64,000 nucleotides of DNA from Novosphingobium sp. (GCA_024236175.1 JACKKY010000001.1:992001-1056000), one strand, 5' to 3'. Positions 20,656-28,926 are shown, numbered from the stretch's first letter. The notes: generated from the letters alone by a model not told the origin. A program made the numbers and translations.

Positions 20656-22065
20656 TCAGCCTGTACCGGTCCGGACCGGAAGCAGGCCGATGACATCGCG
20701 GCGGTGCCAACGCCACAACAGGCTGGCTGCCACCACGATCAGGCCGATAGCAAGACCGATCCATACCCCGACGCCCTGCAGCCCGGTACCAAGTCCAAGC
20801 ACTGCGGCGGCGGTGAAGCCGGCGAGCCAGTAACCGGTCACGGCAATGATCATGGGGACGCGCGTATCCTGCAAACCCCGCAGCACGCCGGCCGCCACGG
20901 TCTGGATGCCGTCGAACAGCTGGAAGGCGGCAGCGATGGCGAGGTATTGCAGGGCAAAGCCCACCATCGCAACGTTGCCCGATGCGTTCACGTCGACATA
21001 GGCAGAAAGCAGCAGGCGCGGCGCGAGCAGCATCGTGCAGGCCGAGACCGCCATGAAACCGGCACCTACCGCCAGCCCCGCCCAGCCGGCTCGGCCGATA
21101 GCGTCCCTGTCGCCCGCACCGAAATGGTATCCGACCCTGATAGTCGCCGCCTGGCCGATCCCGAACGGAACCTGGAAGGCGATCGCAGCAAGCTGGAGCG
21201 CCACGGTGTGTGCGGCCAGTTCAGCAGCACCGATCCTGCCCATCAGGAAAGCGGCGGCGCCGAACAGTCCGCCTTCCGCCACCACGGTCAGCCCGATCGG
21301 CGTGCCGATCTTCACGATCTGGCGAAGCCGCTCCCACTCCGGACGCCAGAAGCGTCCGAACAGATGGAAGCGCCGCATGCGCCGGTCCCGGCCGATCGCC
21401 ACGACATAGGCGACCACCACGGCCACCGCGGTAAGATTGCTGGCGAGAGCGGAACCGACCAGGCCGAGAGCCGGCGCACCGAGATTGCCGAACACCAGCG
21501 CATAGTTGCCGAGCGCGTTGACCGCGAGTGCCAGTGCCGTAATCGCGGTCGCGAAGCCCGGCCGGCCCAGTGCGGACACGAAGATGCGCAGCACGTTGGC
21601 GGCGATCATCGGAATCGCAGCCCATCTCAGCACGTTGAGGAAAACACCTGCCTGCGCGGCGATCTCAGGGTCCTGCCCGGTGGCGAGCATGATTTCCTCG
21701 CCCAGCCCACACAAAGCCACGGCGACCAGGCCGACCGCAACGGTCAGCCACAGCGCCATGCGAATACTGCGCCGTACTTCGCGCACCGAATTGGCGCGGC
21801 GCCCGAGCTCGGCGGCGATCAGCGGCGCAACTGCGCTGGTAAGGCCGGTGACGCCCCACACGAACAGGCCGAAAAGCGAGACCGACAGGCTGGAAGCGGC
21901 CAGCGGGATCGGACCGAGCCGTGCGACGAACATCACATCGATGGCATAAACCGCCATCTGCAACAGGTTGGCGGCCGCGAGCGGCGCGGCCAGCCGGACC
22001 GTTGCGTCCAGCTCGGCGCGGAAAGGTGTATGATGCGACGAGCCGGCCATGAAGGCGGCGGCCAT
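20656..22065 (-). CDS. MATE family multidrug/toxin exporter
   Basis: A 469-residue, 12-helix inner-membrane antiporter that likely exports organic cations in exchange for Na+ or H+. It has two homologous six-helix halves: helix 1 LAAPLAAANLLQMAVYAID with the following MFVARLG, and TPIGLTVVAEGGLFGAAAFLMG at the start of the second half. ALQLAAIAFQVPFGIGQAATIRVGYHFGAG is the family's most recognisable stretch. The open frame continues upstream into the CYTH gene, so the start is set at ATG 22065, with ATG 22050 as an alternative. The ribosome-binding site is weak. Read in the same direction as the CYTH and CHAD genes, 26 bases after the CYTH stop. Confidence 0.9.
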   Translation of the reverse strand: MAAAFMAGSSHHTPFRAELDATVRLAAPLAAANLLQMAVYAIDVMFVARLGPIPLAASSLSVSLFGLFVWGVTGLTSAVAPLIAAELGRRANSVREVRRSIRMALWLTVAVGLVAVALCGLGEEIMLATGQDPEIAAQAGVFLNVLRWAAIPMIAANVLRIFVSALGRPGFATAITALALAVNALGNYALVFGNLGAPALGLVGSALASNLTAVAVVVAYVVAIGRDRRMRRFHLFGRFWRPEWERLRQIVKIGTPIGLTVVAEGGLFGAAAFLMGRIGAAELAAHTVALQLAAIAFQVPFGIGQAATIRVGYHFGAGDRDAIGRAGWAGLAVGAGFMAVSACTMLLAPRLLLSAYVDVNASGNVAMVGFALQYLAIAAAFQLFDGIQTVAAGVLRGLQDTRVPMIIAVTGYWLAGFTAAAVLGLGTGLQGVGVWIGLAIGLIVVAASLLWRWHRRDVIGLLPVRTGTG

Positions 22066-22091
22066 AGGCGCAGTTCGCCGGCGGGGAAAGC

Positions 22092-22547
22092 TCAGTGTCG
22101 CGCCAGAGCCGCGTTGTAGTATCGCTCTTCGTGGGTGACTTCCTCGCCCAGCCATCCGGGCCGTTCGGGGATGTCCCCGCCTTCGGCCAGCTCGATCTCC
22201 GCAAGCACCAGTCCCCGGTGAGGGCCATCGAAGACGTCGATTTCCCAATTCGCGCCCGCGCCGGCGGGAACGATGAAGCGGCGTTTCTCGATACAATTGC
22301 CGACCCGCAGGGCGATCAGCGCCTCGGCATCCTCCAATGGGATCGGATATTCGAACTCCTCGCGTGACTGGCCTGCTTCGGCCGACTTGATCGTCAGCAC
22401 CGCTTCGGCGTCGTCGATAACGCGCACCCGTACGTTCACTTTGCCGGCAAGCGCGAGATAGGCCTGGCGGACATGGCGGCTGCGCACGGCCCGGGCCTTC
22501 CATCCATCGCCGCACACCAGGAACTTTCGCTCGATTTCACGTGCCAT
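22092..22547 (-). CDS. CYTH domain protein (triphosphate tunnel metalloenzyme)
   Basis: A 151-residue stand-alone CYTH domain. The diagnostic N-terminal EIERKFLV motif is followed by alternating acidic and basic strand residues (VRVRVIDDAEAVLTIK, REEFEYPI, EIDVFDG, LAEIELAEG) that line a triphosphate tunnel with divalent metal. Activity could be tripolyphosphatase or nucleotide triphosphatase, which sequence does not decide. Start ATG 22547 gives MAREIERKF. It follows the CHAD gene stop-to-start with only five bases between, the same pair that is often fused (as in YgiF). Confidence 0.9.
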   Translation of the reverse strand: MAREIERKFLVCGDGWKARAVRSRHVRQAYLALAGKVNVRVRVIDDAEAVLTIKSAEAGQSREEFEYPIPLEDAEALIALRVGNCIEKRRFIVPAGAGANWEIDVFDGPHRGLVLAEIELAEGGDIPERPGWLGEEVTHEERYYNAALARH

Positions 22548-22552
22548 CGCGA

Positions 22553-23479
22553 TCAGTCCCCGGCTTCCGGATCCGAAAGCCGGTCCCCCGCTTGCCAGAT
22601 CGCCCACAGCGCACCCCAATATTCCTCCAGCGCCTTGGGAGGCTGCGCCAGCAGCCGCCCGATCAGCGGCCATGCCTGCCCTTCCAGTTCCTCCTTGCGG
22701 CGACGGGCGAGCGAGAGGATGACATCGGCTTCATGCGTGGTGGCGAAGGCATCGCGATACTCACCGACCCGGGCTTCGAACACGCAAAGATCGTGATGCT
22801 CGCCGAGCAGATCCGAAACCTGACGCCCCGTCGCAGCCCGCACTTCCATGAGCTCGGGCCAAAGCCCCCTGAACAGCCGCGTGTGGTACCAGTGATATTT
22901 CAACCGCTTGCGCAGCTCGTGATAGGCGACAGTCCCGCCTTCCTCGCGCGCATGGCCAGCCGCCTTGCCAGCCTGGGCGCAGGTTTTTGCCAGACCCGGG
23001 CCGAGCGCCCGCCAGCCGCTCTCGTCCAGCCGCCAGTCCGCCGCGCGTTCGCGGGCCGCCGTCAGCCGGGAGAGGCATTGCTCCAGCGGATCGGCCGTGG
23101 CGGTGGGTTCGGCTTCGCCATTGCCCAGCAGAGACAGCCCTTCCCGGGCCGATGCGAGGACGAAACTGTCGACCTCGTCGGCGTAGCGGTCGACAAGCCC
23201 GTCGAAGGTATCCTGCAGCACCTTGGCATCGCGGAGCCCGGAAAGCATGCGGGCCAGGTCGCGAAAGGCCGCGTTTTCTGCAGCGTATCCGTCGAACACC
23301 GGCCGCACCAACCGCAACAGGCCGCGCAGCTTCTTGCAGCACAGGCGCACGCCATGGACTGCTTCGGCGCGGTCCGGTTCATCCCGAATCAACGCAAGCG
23401 CGCCGTCGATCTGTTCGAGCGCGATGCGCCGGACAGCTTGCTCGACCGAAACGTCAGATTTGCGGAAACGATATGCCAT
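22553..23479 (-). CDS. CHAD domain protein
   Basis: A 308-residue helical protein of the CHAD family, which binds polyphosphate through conserved histidine and basic residues. Family marks are HGVRLCCKKLRGLLRLVRP near residues 42-60 and YHELRKRLKYHWYHTRL near residue 195, both histidine- and lysine/arginine-rich helices. First gene of an apparent CHAD-CYTH-MATE unit (5 and 26 base spacers). A link to polyphosphate or triphosphate metabolism is inferred from the family and the adjacent CYTH enzyme. Start ATG 23479 is the only good candidate. Confidence 0.9.
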   Translation of the reverse strand: MAYRFRKSDVSVEQAVRRIALEQIDGALALIRDEPDRAEAVHGVRLCCKKLRGLLRLVRPVFDGYAAENAAFRDLARMLSGLRDAKVLQDTFDGLVDRYADEVDSFVLASAREGLSLLGNGEAEPTATADPLEQCLSRLTAARERAADWRLDESGWRALGPGLAKTCAQAGKAAGHAREEGGTVAYHELRKRLKYHWYHTRLFRGLWPELMEVRAATGRQVSDLLGEHHDLCVFEARVGEYRDAFATTHEADVILSLARRRKEELEGQAWPLIGRLLAQPPKALEEYWGALWAIWQAGDRLSDPEAGD

Positions 23480-23584
23480 GGCCGGGCTCCCTAATGCCCA
23501 AACCGGAGACGTTCAGCGAGAAATTTCGCGCTGTCACAAAACCGGATGGGTCCCCGGAGGCACGCCGCCGCGGCATGGCAAACG

Positions 23585-23610
23585 AAAAGGGCGGCCCCGC
23601 AAGGCCGCCC
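23585..23610 (-). terminator. Terminator of rplJL
   Basis: On the minus strand: GGGCGGCC-TTGCGG-GGCCGCCC followed by TTTTCGTTT, about 35 bases after the rplL stop codon. Confidence 0.92.
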
Positions 23611-23643
23611 TTCGATTTTCGCTGCGGGAAAGCCCGCTGCGGA

Positions 23644-24024
23644 TTACTTGAGTTCGACGGTGCCGCCAGCCTCTTCGATCTTCTTCTTGATCTCTTCGGC
23701 TTCGGCCTTGTTGACGCCTTCCTTGACAGGCTTGGGCGCACCTTCGACCAGCGCCTTCGCGTCGGCCAGGCCCAGGCCGGTGATGGCGCGGACTTCCTTG
23801 ATGACCTGGATCTTCTTGCCACCATCGCCGGTCAGGACGACGTCGAATTCGTCCTTCTCTTCGGCAGCGGCAGCTTCACCACCACCGCCAGCGGCGGGAG
23901 CGGCCACGGCGACGGCAGCAGCGGCGGAAACGCCCCATGCTTCTTCCAGCGCCTTGGCGAGATCGGCCGCCTCGAGGACGGTCAGGTTCGACAATTCTTC
24001 AACAAGCTTGGCAATATCGGCCAT
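23644..24024 (-). CDS. rplL: 50S ribosomal protein L7/L12
   Basis: Ribosomal stalk protein, 126 residues. The N-terminal dimerisation helix (MADIAKLVEELSNLTVLEA), alanine/glycine-rich hinge and C-terminal domain KIQVIKEVRAITGLGLADAK are all typical. 64 bases after rplJ in the same operon, followed by a strong terminator. Here it is not followed by rpoB, which lies 6.5 kb away on the opposite strand. Confidence 0.99.
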   Translation of the reverse strand: MADIAKLVEELSNLTVLEAADLAKALEEAWGVSAAAAVAVAAPAAGGGGEAAAAEEKDEFDVVLTGDGGKKIQVIKEVRAITGLGLADAKALVEGAPKPVKEGVNKAEAEEIKKKIEEAGGTVELK

Positions 24025-24088
24025 GATGTTTCACTCCTGAATGTGCGGCGCCCGGGAATTCGCCCGGACGAAATCGTCTGAAAACGTC

Positions 24089-24604
24089 TTACGCGGCTTC
24101 CTTCGCGGCATAGGCGCCGACCACGCGCGCCAGCTTCTGCGCGGGCGCAGTGGAAAGCTGGGCGAGCTTGGTCGCCGGTGCCTGAACGAGGCCGACAAGC
24201 TTGGCGCGCAGCTCATCGAGCGAGGGCATCGAGGCAAGCGCCTTGACTCCCGCTTCGTCGAGCAGCTGCGGACCCATCGCACCACCGACAATCTCGATCT
24301 TGTCGTTGGTCTTGGCGAAATCGACGACGGCCTTGGCCGCGGCGACCGGGTCGACCGAAGTCGCCAGGGCCGTCGGGCCGGTCAGCATTTCGCCGATGGC
24401 CTCGTACTGGGTTTCCGCAATGGCAAGCTTGGCAAGACGGTTCTTCGCAACCTTGTAGGCCGCGCCGGCGTCACGCATCTTCACGCGCAGGTCGGTGGAC
24501 TGGGCCACCGTCATGCCGAGGTTGCGGGTGACGACCACCACGCCGACCTCGTTGAAGGTTGCGTTGAGCTGAGCGACCGCGTCGGCTTTCTGCGAACGAT
24601 CCAT
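24089..24604 (-). CDS. rplJ: 50S ribosomal protein L10
   Basis: Stalk base protein that anchors L7/L12 dimers, 171 residues. It begins MDRSQKADAVAQLNATFNE and has conserved LRVKMRDAGAAYKVAKNRLAK and the GPTALA segment. The start codon has a GGAGTAAGGC ribosome-binding region. The leader upstream is probably the site of autoregulation by L10. Confidence 0.98.
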   Translation of the reverse strand: MDRSQKADAVAQLNATFNEVGVVVVTRNLGMTVAQSTDLRVKMRDAGAAYKVAKNRLAKLAIAETQYEAIGEMLTGPTALATSVDPVAAAKAVVDFAKTNDKIEIVGGAMGPQLLDEAGVKALASMPSLDELRAKLVGLVQAPATKLAQLSTAPAQKLARVVGAYAAKEAA

Positions 24605-24860
24605 GCCTTACTCCTTCACAATGGCCGAACGGGGCAAGCCCCGCACGACCGGCTACGTTTTGACCGCACGGCGCCATGGGCTCCGAACGGGCGAGTCCGT
24701 CGATGGGGAAGGAGGTGCGCCAGAACGCGGATTGCGCCGCACTCCCACAAGGGAGCGAGGAGCGGTGAATTCTCTTTTCCCCGTCTAGGCCGGAAATTAA
24801 GCGCCCGGATGGACGCACCGACTGTCTCGGACGGATGACCGGCGGTTGCCCACCGGTCGG
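24605..24860 (-). promoter_or_regulatory. rplJL mRNA leader, probable L10-binding autoregulatory region
   Basis: About 255 untranslated bases between the predicted start (near 24860) and rplJ, with several GC-rich inverted segments. Long structured leaders at this position bind the L10(L12) complex in other bacteria. The specific kink-turn was not identified by eye, so the assignment rests on position and length. Confidence 0.5.
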
Positions 24861-24866
24861 CGCGGG

Positions 24867-24894
24867 CTGTTAGCAGCCCCCCGCACGATGTCAA
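24867..24894 (-). promoter_or_regulatory. Promoter of rplJL
   Basis: On the minus strand: TTGACA (24889-24894), 16-base spacer, TAACAG (24867-24872). The consensus -35 box fits a highly expressed ribosomal operon. Confidence 0.6.
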
Positions 24895-24922
24895 GGAAAT
24901 GCGCGAGTCTGCCCGCCGTGGA

Positions 24923-25858
24923 TCAGGCGGCGGTTTCCGCCTCGGCCTCATCCTCCCACCAGCCGTGGCAGAGATCGCCCTTGATCGTGGTGCGGTGGAT
25001 TTCGCGCTCCTCTTCGGGATTGCTGCCGGTCGCCTCGTGCAGAACGCGGGTGTTGTCCCAGATGACCATGTCGCCCTCATCCCACTCGTGGTAGTAGACC
25101 TTCATCACCCGCTCCGCCTCTTCCCAGATCTCGGCGAGCAGCGCGAATGCCTCGTCGCTGCGGTCGCCTTCGATGCCGCGGCAGCCGTAGGGGCACAGGC
25201 GGAAGACCTTTTCACCGGTCGGGCGCGTCCACACCGCCGGATGCACGGAACAGCGACCGTTCTCGTTCTCCTCGCTGAGCGAATTGTCGTGCTGTTTCAC
25301 CAGACGGAAGTTCTTCGGCAAGCCGAACCGCTGCTTGTCGTAGCGCAGGTCGAGGTTGTAGAGGACGTTCAGCCCTTCAAGCTTGGCCCGAATGGCCGGG
25401 TCCATGTCGTTGTATATCTGGATACCGTCGGCAAACGCCGTGCGGCCTCCGTCCCTGGCGATCTTGATGGAACGCAGAACGGCCGCGTACATCATCTCGT
25501 TGTTGTAGGCATGGTCGAAATGCCAGGGCTGCCACGTCACCAGCGGCTGGCCGTCGATCTCGACGATGCAGGATTCCGGTCCGGAGGCAATCACGATCAC
25601 ACCTGGCAGGTTGTCGCGATCGGCGCGTGTGACGGTATAGACCGGATGCTCCTTGAGCGGCCCGAAGACCTTGCTGAGCTTCACCTGCATGTCCGCCGTC
25701 TGCTCGACATTCTTGCAGACAATCACGCCGCGGTCTTCGAGCAGGCTTTTCAGCTTCGCGCGCACGGCCTCGTCATCAAGGGCTTCGCGGGTCACCCCGG
25801 TCACACGTGCACCGAACGAAAGGCTTTCATCCAGCGGTTGCACTTCGATAGACGCCAT
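24923..25858 (-). CDS. TauD/TfdA family Fe(II)/2-oxoglutarate dioxygenase
   Basis: A 311-residue oxygenase. The iron ligands appear as the HFD motif (WHFDHAY, near residue 114) and a distal histidine in NTRVLHEATG near residue 279, with an arginine for 2-oxoglutarate shortly after (REIHRTTIKGD). It probably hydroxylates or cleaves a small acidic substrate, as TfdA and TauD do. No substrate is assignable. Start ATG 25858 (MASIEVQPLDE). It is divergent from the secreted NTF2-like gene, with 210 bases between, and no convincing promoter was picked out in that spacer. Confidence 0.9.
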   Translation of the reverse strand: MASIEVQPLDESLSFGARVTGVTREALDDEAVRAKLKSLLEDRGVIVCKNVEQTADMQVKLSKVFGPLKEHPVYTVTRADRDNLPGVIVIASGPESCIVEIDGQPLVTWQPWHFDHAYNNEMMYAAVLRSIKIARDGGRTAFADGIQIYNDMDPAIRAKLEGLNVLYNLDLRYDKQRFGLPKNFRLVKQHDNSLSEENENGRCSVHPAVWTRPTGEKVFRLCPYGCRGIEGDRSDEAFALLAEIWEEAERVMKVYYHEWDEGDMVIWDNTRVLHEATGSNPEEEREIHRTTIKGDLCHGWWEDEAEAETAA

Positions 25859-26068
25859 ATCATCATCTCCCGGATACGATTGCGCGAATTATACCCATCT
25901 GGCCGGCGCAAAATTTGCCCCAGATCAATCTGCCGTCGGCAATCGGGTGCGCTCAGGCAGTTCTGCATGTCCGGAAGCGCAAACTGGAATTGACCTCACG
26001 GGCAGCCGTCCGGCAAGCACCAGCCAGACGCGGAATAGATCGAACCGCGCGAATGGAGAGGAGAGGAT

Positions 26069-26653
26069 ATGGGAGCGATTGACAGGAGCCTTGCCGCTGG
26101 ATTGCTGGCCGCATTGCTGGCGACGGGAAGCCCGGTCGGCGCGGAAGAGACATCCGAGGGCCTCAGCCCGGTGCAAACCGGCCGCGCCAGCCCCTTCGCG
26201 GGCAAGTCGCCGGAAGAGCGGGTCCGGGAACTCGCGGACCGCGAGGAGATCCGCGAACTTATCGCGATCTACGCGCATCGCGCCGCGCTGGGCATCCCGA
26301 TCGCCGACATGTTCACCGACGACGGTGCCTTCATCGTCCACGTGCCGGGCCAGCCGCTGACCGAAGCGCGCGGACGCGAAGCACTGGAAGCGGCCTACGC
26401 AGACGTTGCCGCCCAGCCGAGGGCCCAATTGCCGATGATTCACAACATTGCCCTCGACATCGCGGGCGACGAGGCAAGGGGCGTCTGCTCGATAGAACTG
26501 CGCGGCAGCCATGGCGGGCAGAACGTGATCGCTTCAGGGTATTACGAAGACAGCTACCGCCGAGAAGACGGCCGCTGGAAATTCGTGACGCGGGAAGTCT
26601 TCTTCTTCCACTTCACCACGCTCGAAAAGGGCTGGGCAACGCCTGCGCAATAG
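26069..26653 (+). CDS. Secreted SnoaL-like (NTF2 superfamily) protein
   Basis: A 194-residue protein with an N-terminal hydrophobic signal (residues 8-25, probable cleavage after VGA), then a conserved NTF2-like domain (DREEIRELIAIYAHRAALG, then FTDDGAFIVHVPG). Such cone-shaped domains act as small-molecule isomerases, dehydratases or binding proteins. Periplasmic location is unusual for this group. Start ATG 26069 has GAGAGGAGAGGAT upstream. The next gene, a TauD-like dioxygenase, begins 32 bases after its stop, suggesting joint transcription and a shared substrate. Confidence 0.8.
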   Translation: MGAIDRSLAAGLLAALLATGSPVGAEETSEGLSPVQTGRASPFAGKSPEERVRELADREEIRELIAIYAHRAALGIPIADMFTDDGAFIVHVPGQPLTEARGREALEAAYADVAAQPRAQLPMIHNIALDIAGDEARGVCSIELRGSHGGQNVIASGYYEDSYRREDGRWKFVTREVFFFHFTTLEKGWATPAQ

Positions 26654-26684
26654 GCGTGCCCCGGCCGCATTGGGAGATCGCGCC

Positions 26685-27485
26685 GTGAAAGCAAAGACGC
26701 TTGCGCCCTTCGGCTACGAAGTGTCGGATATCGACCTGAGCGAGGAGCTGCCGGACGAAACCGTCGGCAAGCTGCGCGACCTAGTGCATGACGGCGGCTT
26801 CCTGCTGTTTCGCGACCAGCAGCTCGATGCCGCCCGGCAAGCCGCATTTGCCCGGCGCTTCGGGCCTTTTTCCGGTCACAACCAGTCGGACCGGGAAGGA
26901 TTTGCGGACGAGGACGGAACCGGCTTCACCCTGCGCATCTATACCAATACCAATGCGCTCGGCAGCGTGCCGGAACTCGATTTCCATTCCGACAACGCCC
27001 ACAATCCGTTTTCACTGCGTTACCTGGCGCTTTACGGCATCGACGTGACGACCGACGGCAAGCCGCTCGCGGGAGGAGAAACCCTGCTTGCGAGCGCGGC
27101 TCTGGCGGTCCACCGCCTGCCGGCCGACCTGCGAGACAGGCTGGAGGCGTTGCAATGCCGGATCACGGCCCAATCGTTGGGCTCATTTGTGCGCCCCTGC
27201 ATCGAACGCCACTGGGCTACCGGCAGGCCCTATCTCGTGCCCAGCAAGCTGACCGAGGAGATCGTAGAACTGGACCGGGAGGCATCCGAAGCGCTGTGCG
27301 AGCAGATTTTCGCCGTGCTCTACGATCCGGCGTTCGTCTACCGCCATGAATGGCGTGAAGGCGACCTGCTGTTCTGGGACAATCGCCTGCTGCACCACGG
27401 CCGCGGCTGGTACGACAATACGCAGAACCGCACGATCCGCCGTTGCGCAATCGCAGACGAGCTGGAGCCGACCGCGATCGAGTGA
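26685..27485 (+). CDS. TauD/TfdA family dioxygenase, second copy
   Basis: A 266-residue Fe(II)/2-oxoglutarate oxygenase. FHSDNAHNP carries the HxD iron ligands (near residue 100), and a distal histidine is in FWDNRLLHHGRGWY near residue 232, followed by NRTIRRC with the co-substrate arginine. Start GTG 26685 follows GGGAGA by seven bases. A TTG at 26670 is possible but lacks a ribosome-binding site. It is only distantly related to the dioxygenase at 24923, so this is not a recent duplication. Likely cotranscribed with the secreted NTF2-like gene. Confidence 0.87.
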   Translation: MKAKTLAPFGYEVSDIDLSEELPDETVGKLRDLVHDGGFLLFRDQQLDAARQAAFARRFGPFSGHNQSDREGFADEDGTGFTLRIYTNTNALGSVPELDFHSDNAHNPFSLRYLALYGIDVTTDGKPLAGGETLLASAALAVHRLPADLRDRLEALQCRITAQSLGSFVRPCIERHWATGRPYLVPSKLTEEIVELDREASEALCEQIFAVLYDPAFVYRHEWREGDLLFWDNRLLHHGRGWYDNTQNRTIRRCAIADELEPTAIE

Positions 27486-27522
27486 GCGGTCCTGTAAGGC
27501 ATGGGCCGCTCCGCCCATACCA

Positions 27523-27777
27523 TCATTCGCTCACCCCAGCCTCGCCGGCTTCGCCCTCGTATCCCAGCAGGTCACCAGGCTGGCAGTCCAGTTCGCGGCA
27601 GATTGCCTCGAGTGTGGAAAAGCGGATCGCCTTGGCCTTGCCGGTCTTGAGGATCGATAGATTGGCTAGGGTTATGCCGATTCGTTCGGCCAGCTCGGTG
27701 AGAGTCATCCGGCGCTGGTGGAGCAGATCGTCCAGCTTGACGCTGATCCGGCTGGTCTCGCTCGTATCCGGCGCCAT
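27523..27777 (-). CDS. XRE/YozG-type helix-turn-helix regulator
   Basis: An 84-residue DNA-binding protein consisting of one Cro/C1-type domain (MTLTELAERIGITLANLSILK, then AICRELDCQPGDLLGY). Its start overlaps the stop of the upstream DUF2975 gene by one base (TGATG). This DUF2975-HTH pair is widespread, and the regulator usually controls its own operon. Inverted repeats upstream of the operon at 28445-28506 are the obvious candidate site. Confidence 0.9.
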   Translation of the reverse strand: MAPDTSETSRISVKLDDLLHQRRMTLTELAERIGITLANLSILKTGKAKAIRFSTLEAICRELDCQPGDLLGYEGEAGEAGVSE

Positions 27778-28322
27778 CACACCGTGCCTTCGAGCTCGTC
27801 GCGCATCCGTGCGCCTTCGCGAAACACGCGCGCCAGAACGAAGAGAATCAGGGCCAGCAGCACGCCGGCCAGAGACAGGCCGAATTCCACATGGAATCTG
27901 TCGGAAAAGTGGCGGAGCCACTGCGACACAAGATTGAGCGGGATCGCCAGCACGTGGCTGGCGATGGAAATCCAGCCCATGGCCATAAGCCGACTGGCGT
28001 TTTCCGGTACGAAGGGATCGCCGTCACCGACCGTATCGATGATCCGGTAGAGGTTACGGAAGAAATAGAAGGCGAATATGCCAGCCGCTGCCGCAAGCAG
28101 CTGCAGCATGACCACACCCCAGATTGCCTCGGGCGGCGCGCCCTGCGCAACCAGCCAGGCCAGCACCTTGTCCCGGATAAGCAGGACGAACGGCACGGCG
28201 AGGCAGAAGGCGACTGCTGCCACCAGCGATATGCCGGTCACAAACCCGAACGCCAGACGCGCGAGCGCAAGCAGCGGGTCGCGCTGACGTGCCGAAGAGG
28301 CGGCGCTGGTCTGCCCCTCCAT
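27777..28322 (-). CDS. DUF2975 family membrane protein
   Basis: A 181-residue inner-membrane protein with four hydrophobic helices (around residues 22-50, 64-88, 108-130 and 145-165) and a conserved YRIIDTVGDGDPFVPENASRL loop between helices 2 and 3, the family hallmark. Function is unknown; the family may influence the activity of the partner HTH regulator. Start ATG 28322 leaves five bases after the microprotein stop and a one-base overlap with the regulator gene. Confidence 0.88.
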   Translation of the reverse strand: MEGQTSAASSARQRDPLLALARLAFGFVTGISLVAAVAFCLAVPFVLLIRDKVLAWLVAQGAPPEAIWGVVMLQLLAAAAGIFAFYFFRNLYRIIDTVGDGDPFVPENASRLMAMGWISIASHVLAIPLNLVSQWLRHFSDRFHVEFGLSLAGVLLALILFVLARVFREGARMRDELEGTV

Positions 28323-28327
28323 GCGGC

Positions 28328-28423
28328 TCAGGCCGCCATCGGTGCAAGCGTGTTGACCCACAGAATGAAGGCGACGTTCGCCGCCAATGCAATGGCGGCC
28401 GAGTGGGAAAGAATCTGTGACAT
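28328..28423 (-). CDS. 31-residue single-helix membrane microprotein
   Basis: Short frame with start ATG 28423, preceded by a clear TTGGAGAACGACGA ribosome-binding site, ending at TGA 28328-28330. The product starts MSQILSHSAAIALAANVAF and has one hydrophobic segment from about residue 9 to 24, then a short polar tail. It is the first gene of the operon, five bases before DUF2975. Its ribosome-binding site and hydrophobic profile argue for a real peptide. Function unknown; comparable short membrane peptides often modulate neighbouring membrane proteins. Confidence 0.65.
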   Translation of the reverse strand: MSQILSHSAAIALAANVAFILWVNTLAPMAA

Positions 28424-28444
28424 TCGTCGTTCTCCAATAAGTTC

Positions 28445-28506
28445 AATATCGATATTCAATAAACCGATTCGGCCTTATTGTCAAACAATAATATCGTAGA
28501 ACGATA
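28445..28506. promoter_or_regulatory. Cluster of inverted repeats upstream of the DUF2975/HTH operon
   Basis: Three perfect repeats in an AT-rich spacer: palindrome AATATCGATATT (28445-28456); TTATTGT-CAA-ACAATAA (28475-28491); TATCGT-AGA-ACGATA (28492-28506). The repeated core TATCG suggests one protein binding at two or three sites, most simply the operon's own HTH regulator. Confidence 0.6.
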
Positions 28507-28629
28507 ATTCCCTCATCGTTTTGCGGAAAACCACCTCTTTGGGGCACGTGCACGCCCTTAAGGAGAACCTCAGGCAACCGCGAATTAAGGAAAATCAGCT
28601 AGGGGATCTCCGAACCGGAAATCCCCGCC

Positions 28630-28926
28630 ATGGAAATCAACGCCACTTATCCCTCACCCGTCTACGTGAACGGGTTTTCCTGCCGAAACTGCTCGGAAGT
28701 GGCGCTGGCGGAGAAGTTCATCGATCCGTCCAACCCGCAGGCCGGCCCTTTCGGCGTCAACGATCCCAAGAAGGCCGAGAAGGAATATTTCGCGCCGGAA
28801 GCGCGCAACGAGGATTTGATGCGGGACATGCATCGTGACGTACCCAGAGGTGTTTCCGCGGTCGCAGGGGCCTACGGCGCAGTGCAGGCGACCGATTCCA
28901 CTCCTCTCGTCAACCTGCGGGCGTAA
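28630..28926 (+). CDS. Hypothetical 98-residue protein with CxxC motif
   Basis: Not recognised. A small soluble protein beginning MEINATYPSPVYVNGFSCRNCSEVALAEKF, with a CRNC pair at residues 18-21, a central charged segment (DPKKAEKEYF, EARNEDLMRDMHRD) and an alanine/glycine-rich C-terminus. The CxxC might bind metal or be redox active. There is no good ribosome-binding site. Instead a hairpin GGGGAT-TCCG / CGGA-ATCCCC (28602-28626) ends three bases before the start, so translation could depend on leader structure. It stands alone. Natural-looking composition supports coding. Confidence 0.6.
   Translation: MEINATYPSPVYVNGFSCRNCSEVALAEKFIDPSNPQAGPFGVNDPKKAEKEYFAPEARNEDLMRDMHRDVPRGVSAVAGAYGAVQATDSTPLVNLRA

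Noticed and set aside
20233..22119. 628-codon plus-strand frame over groES and MATE
   Set aside because: Lies antisense to clearly homologous genes, with biased amino-acid composition.
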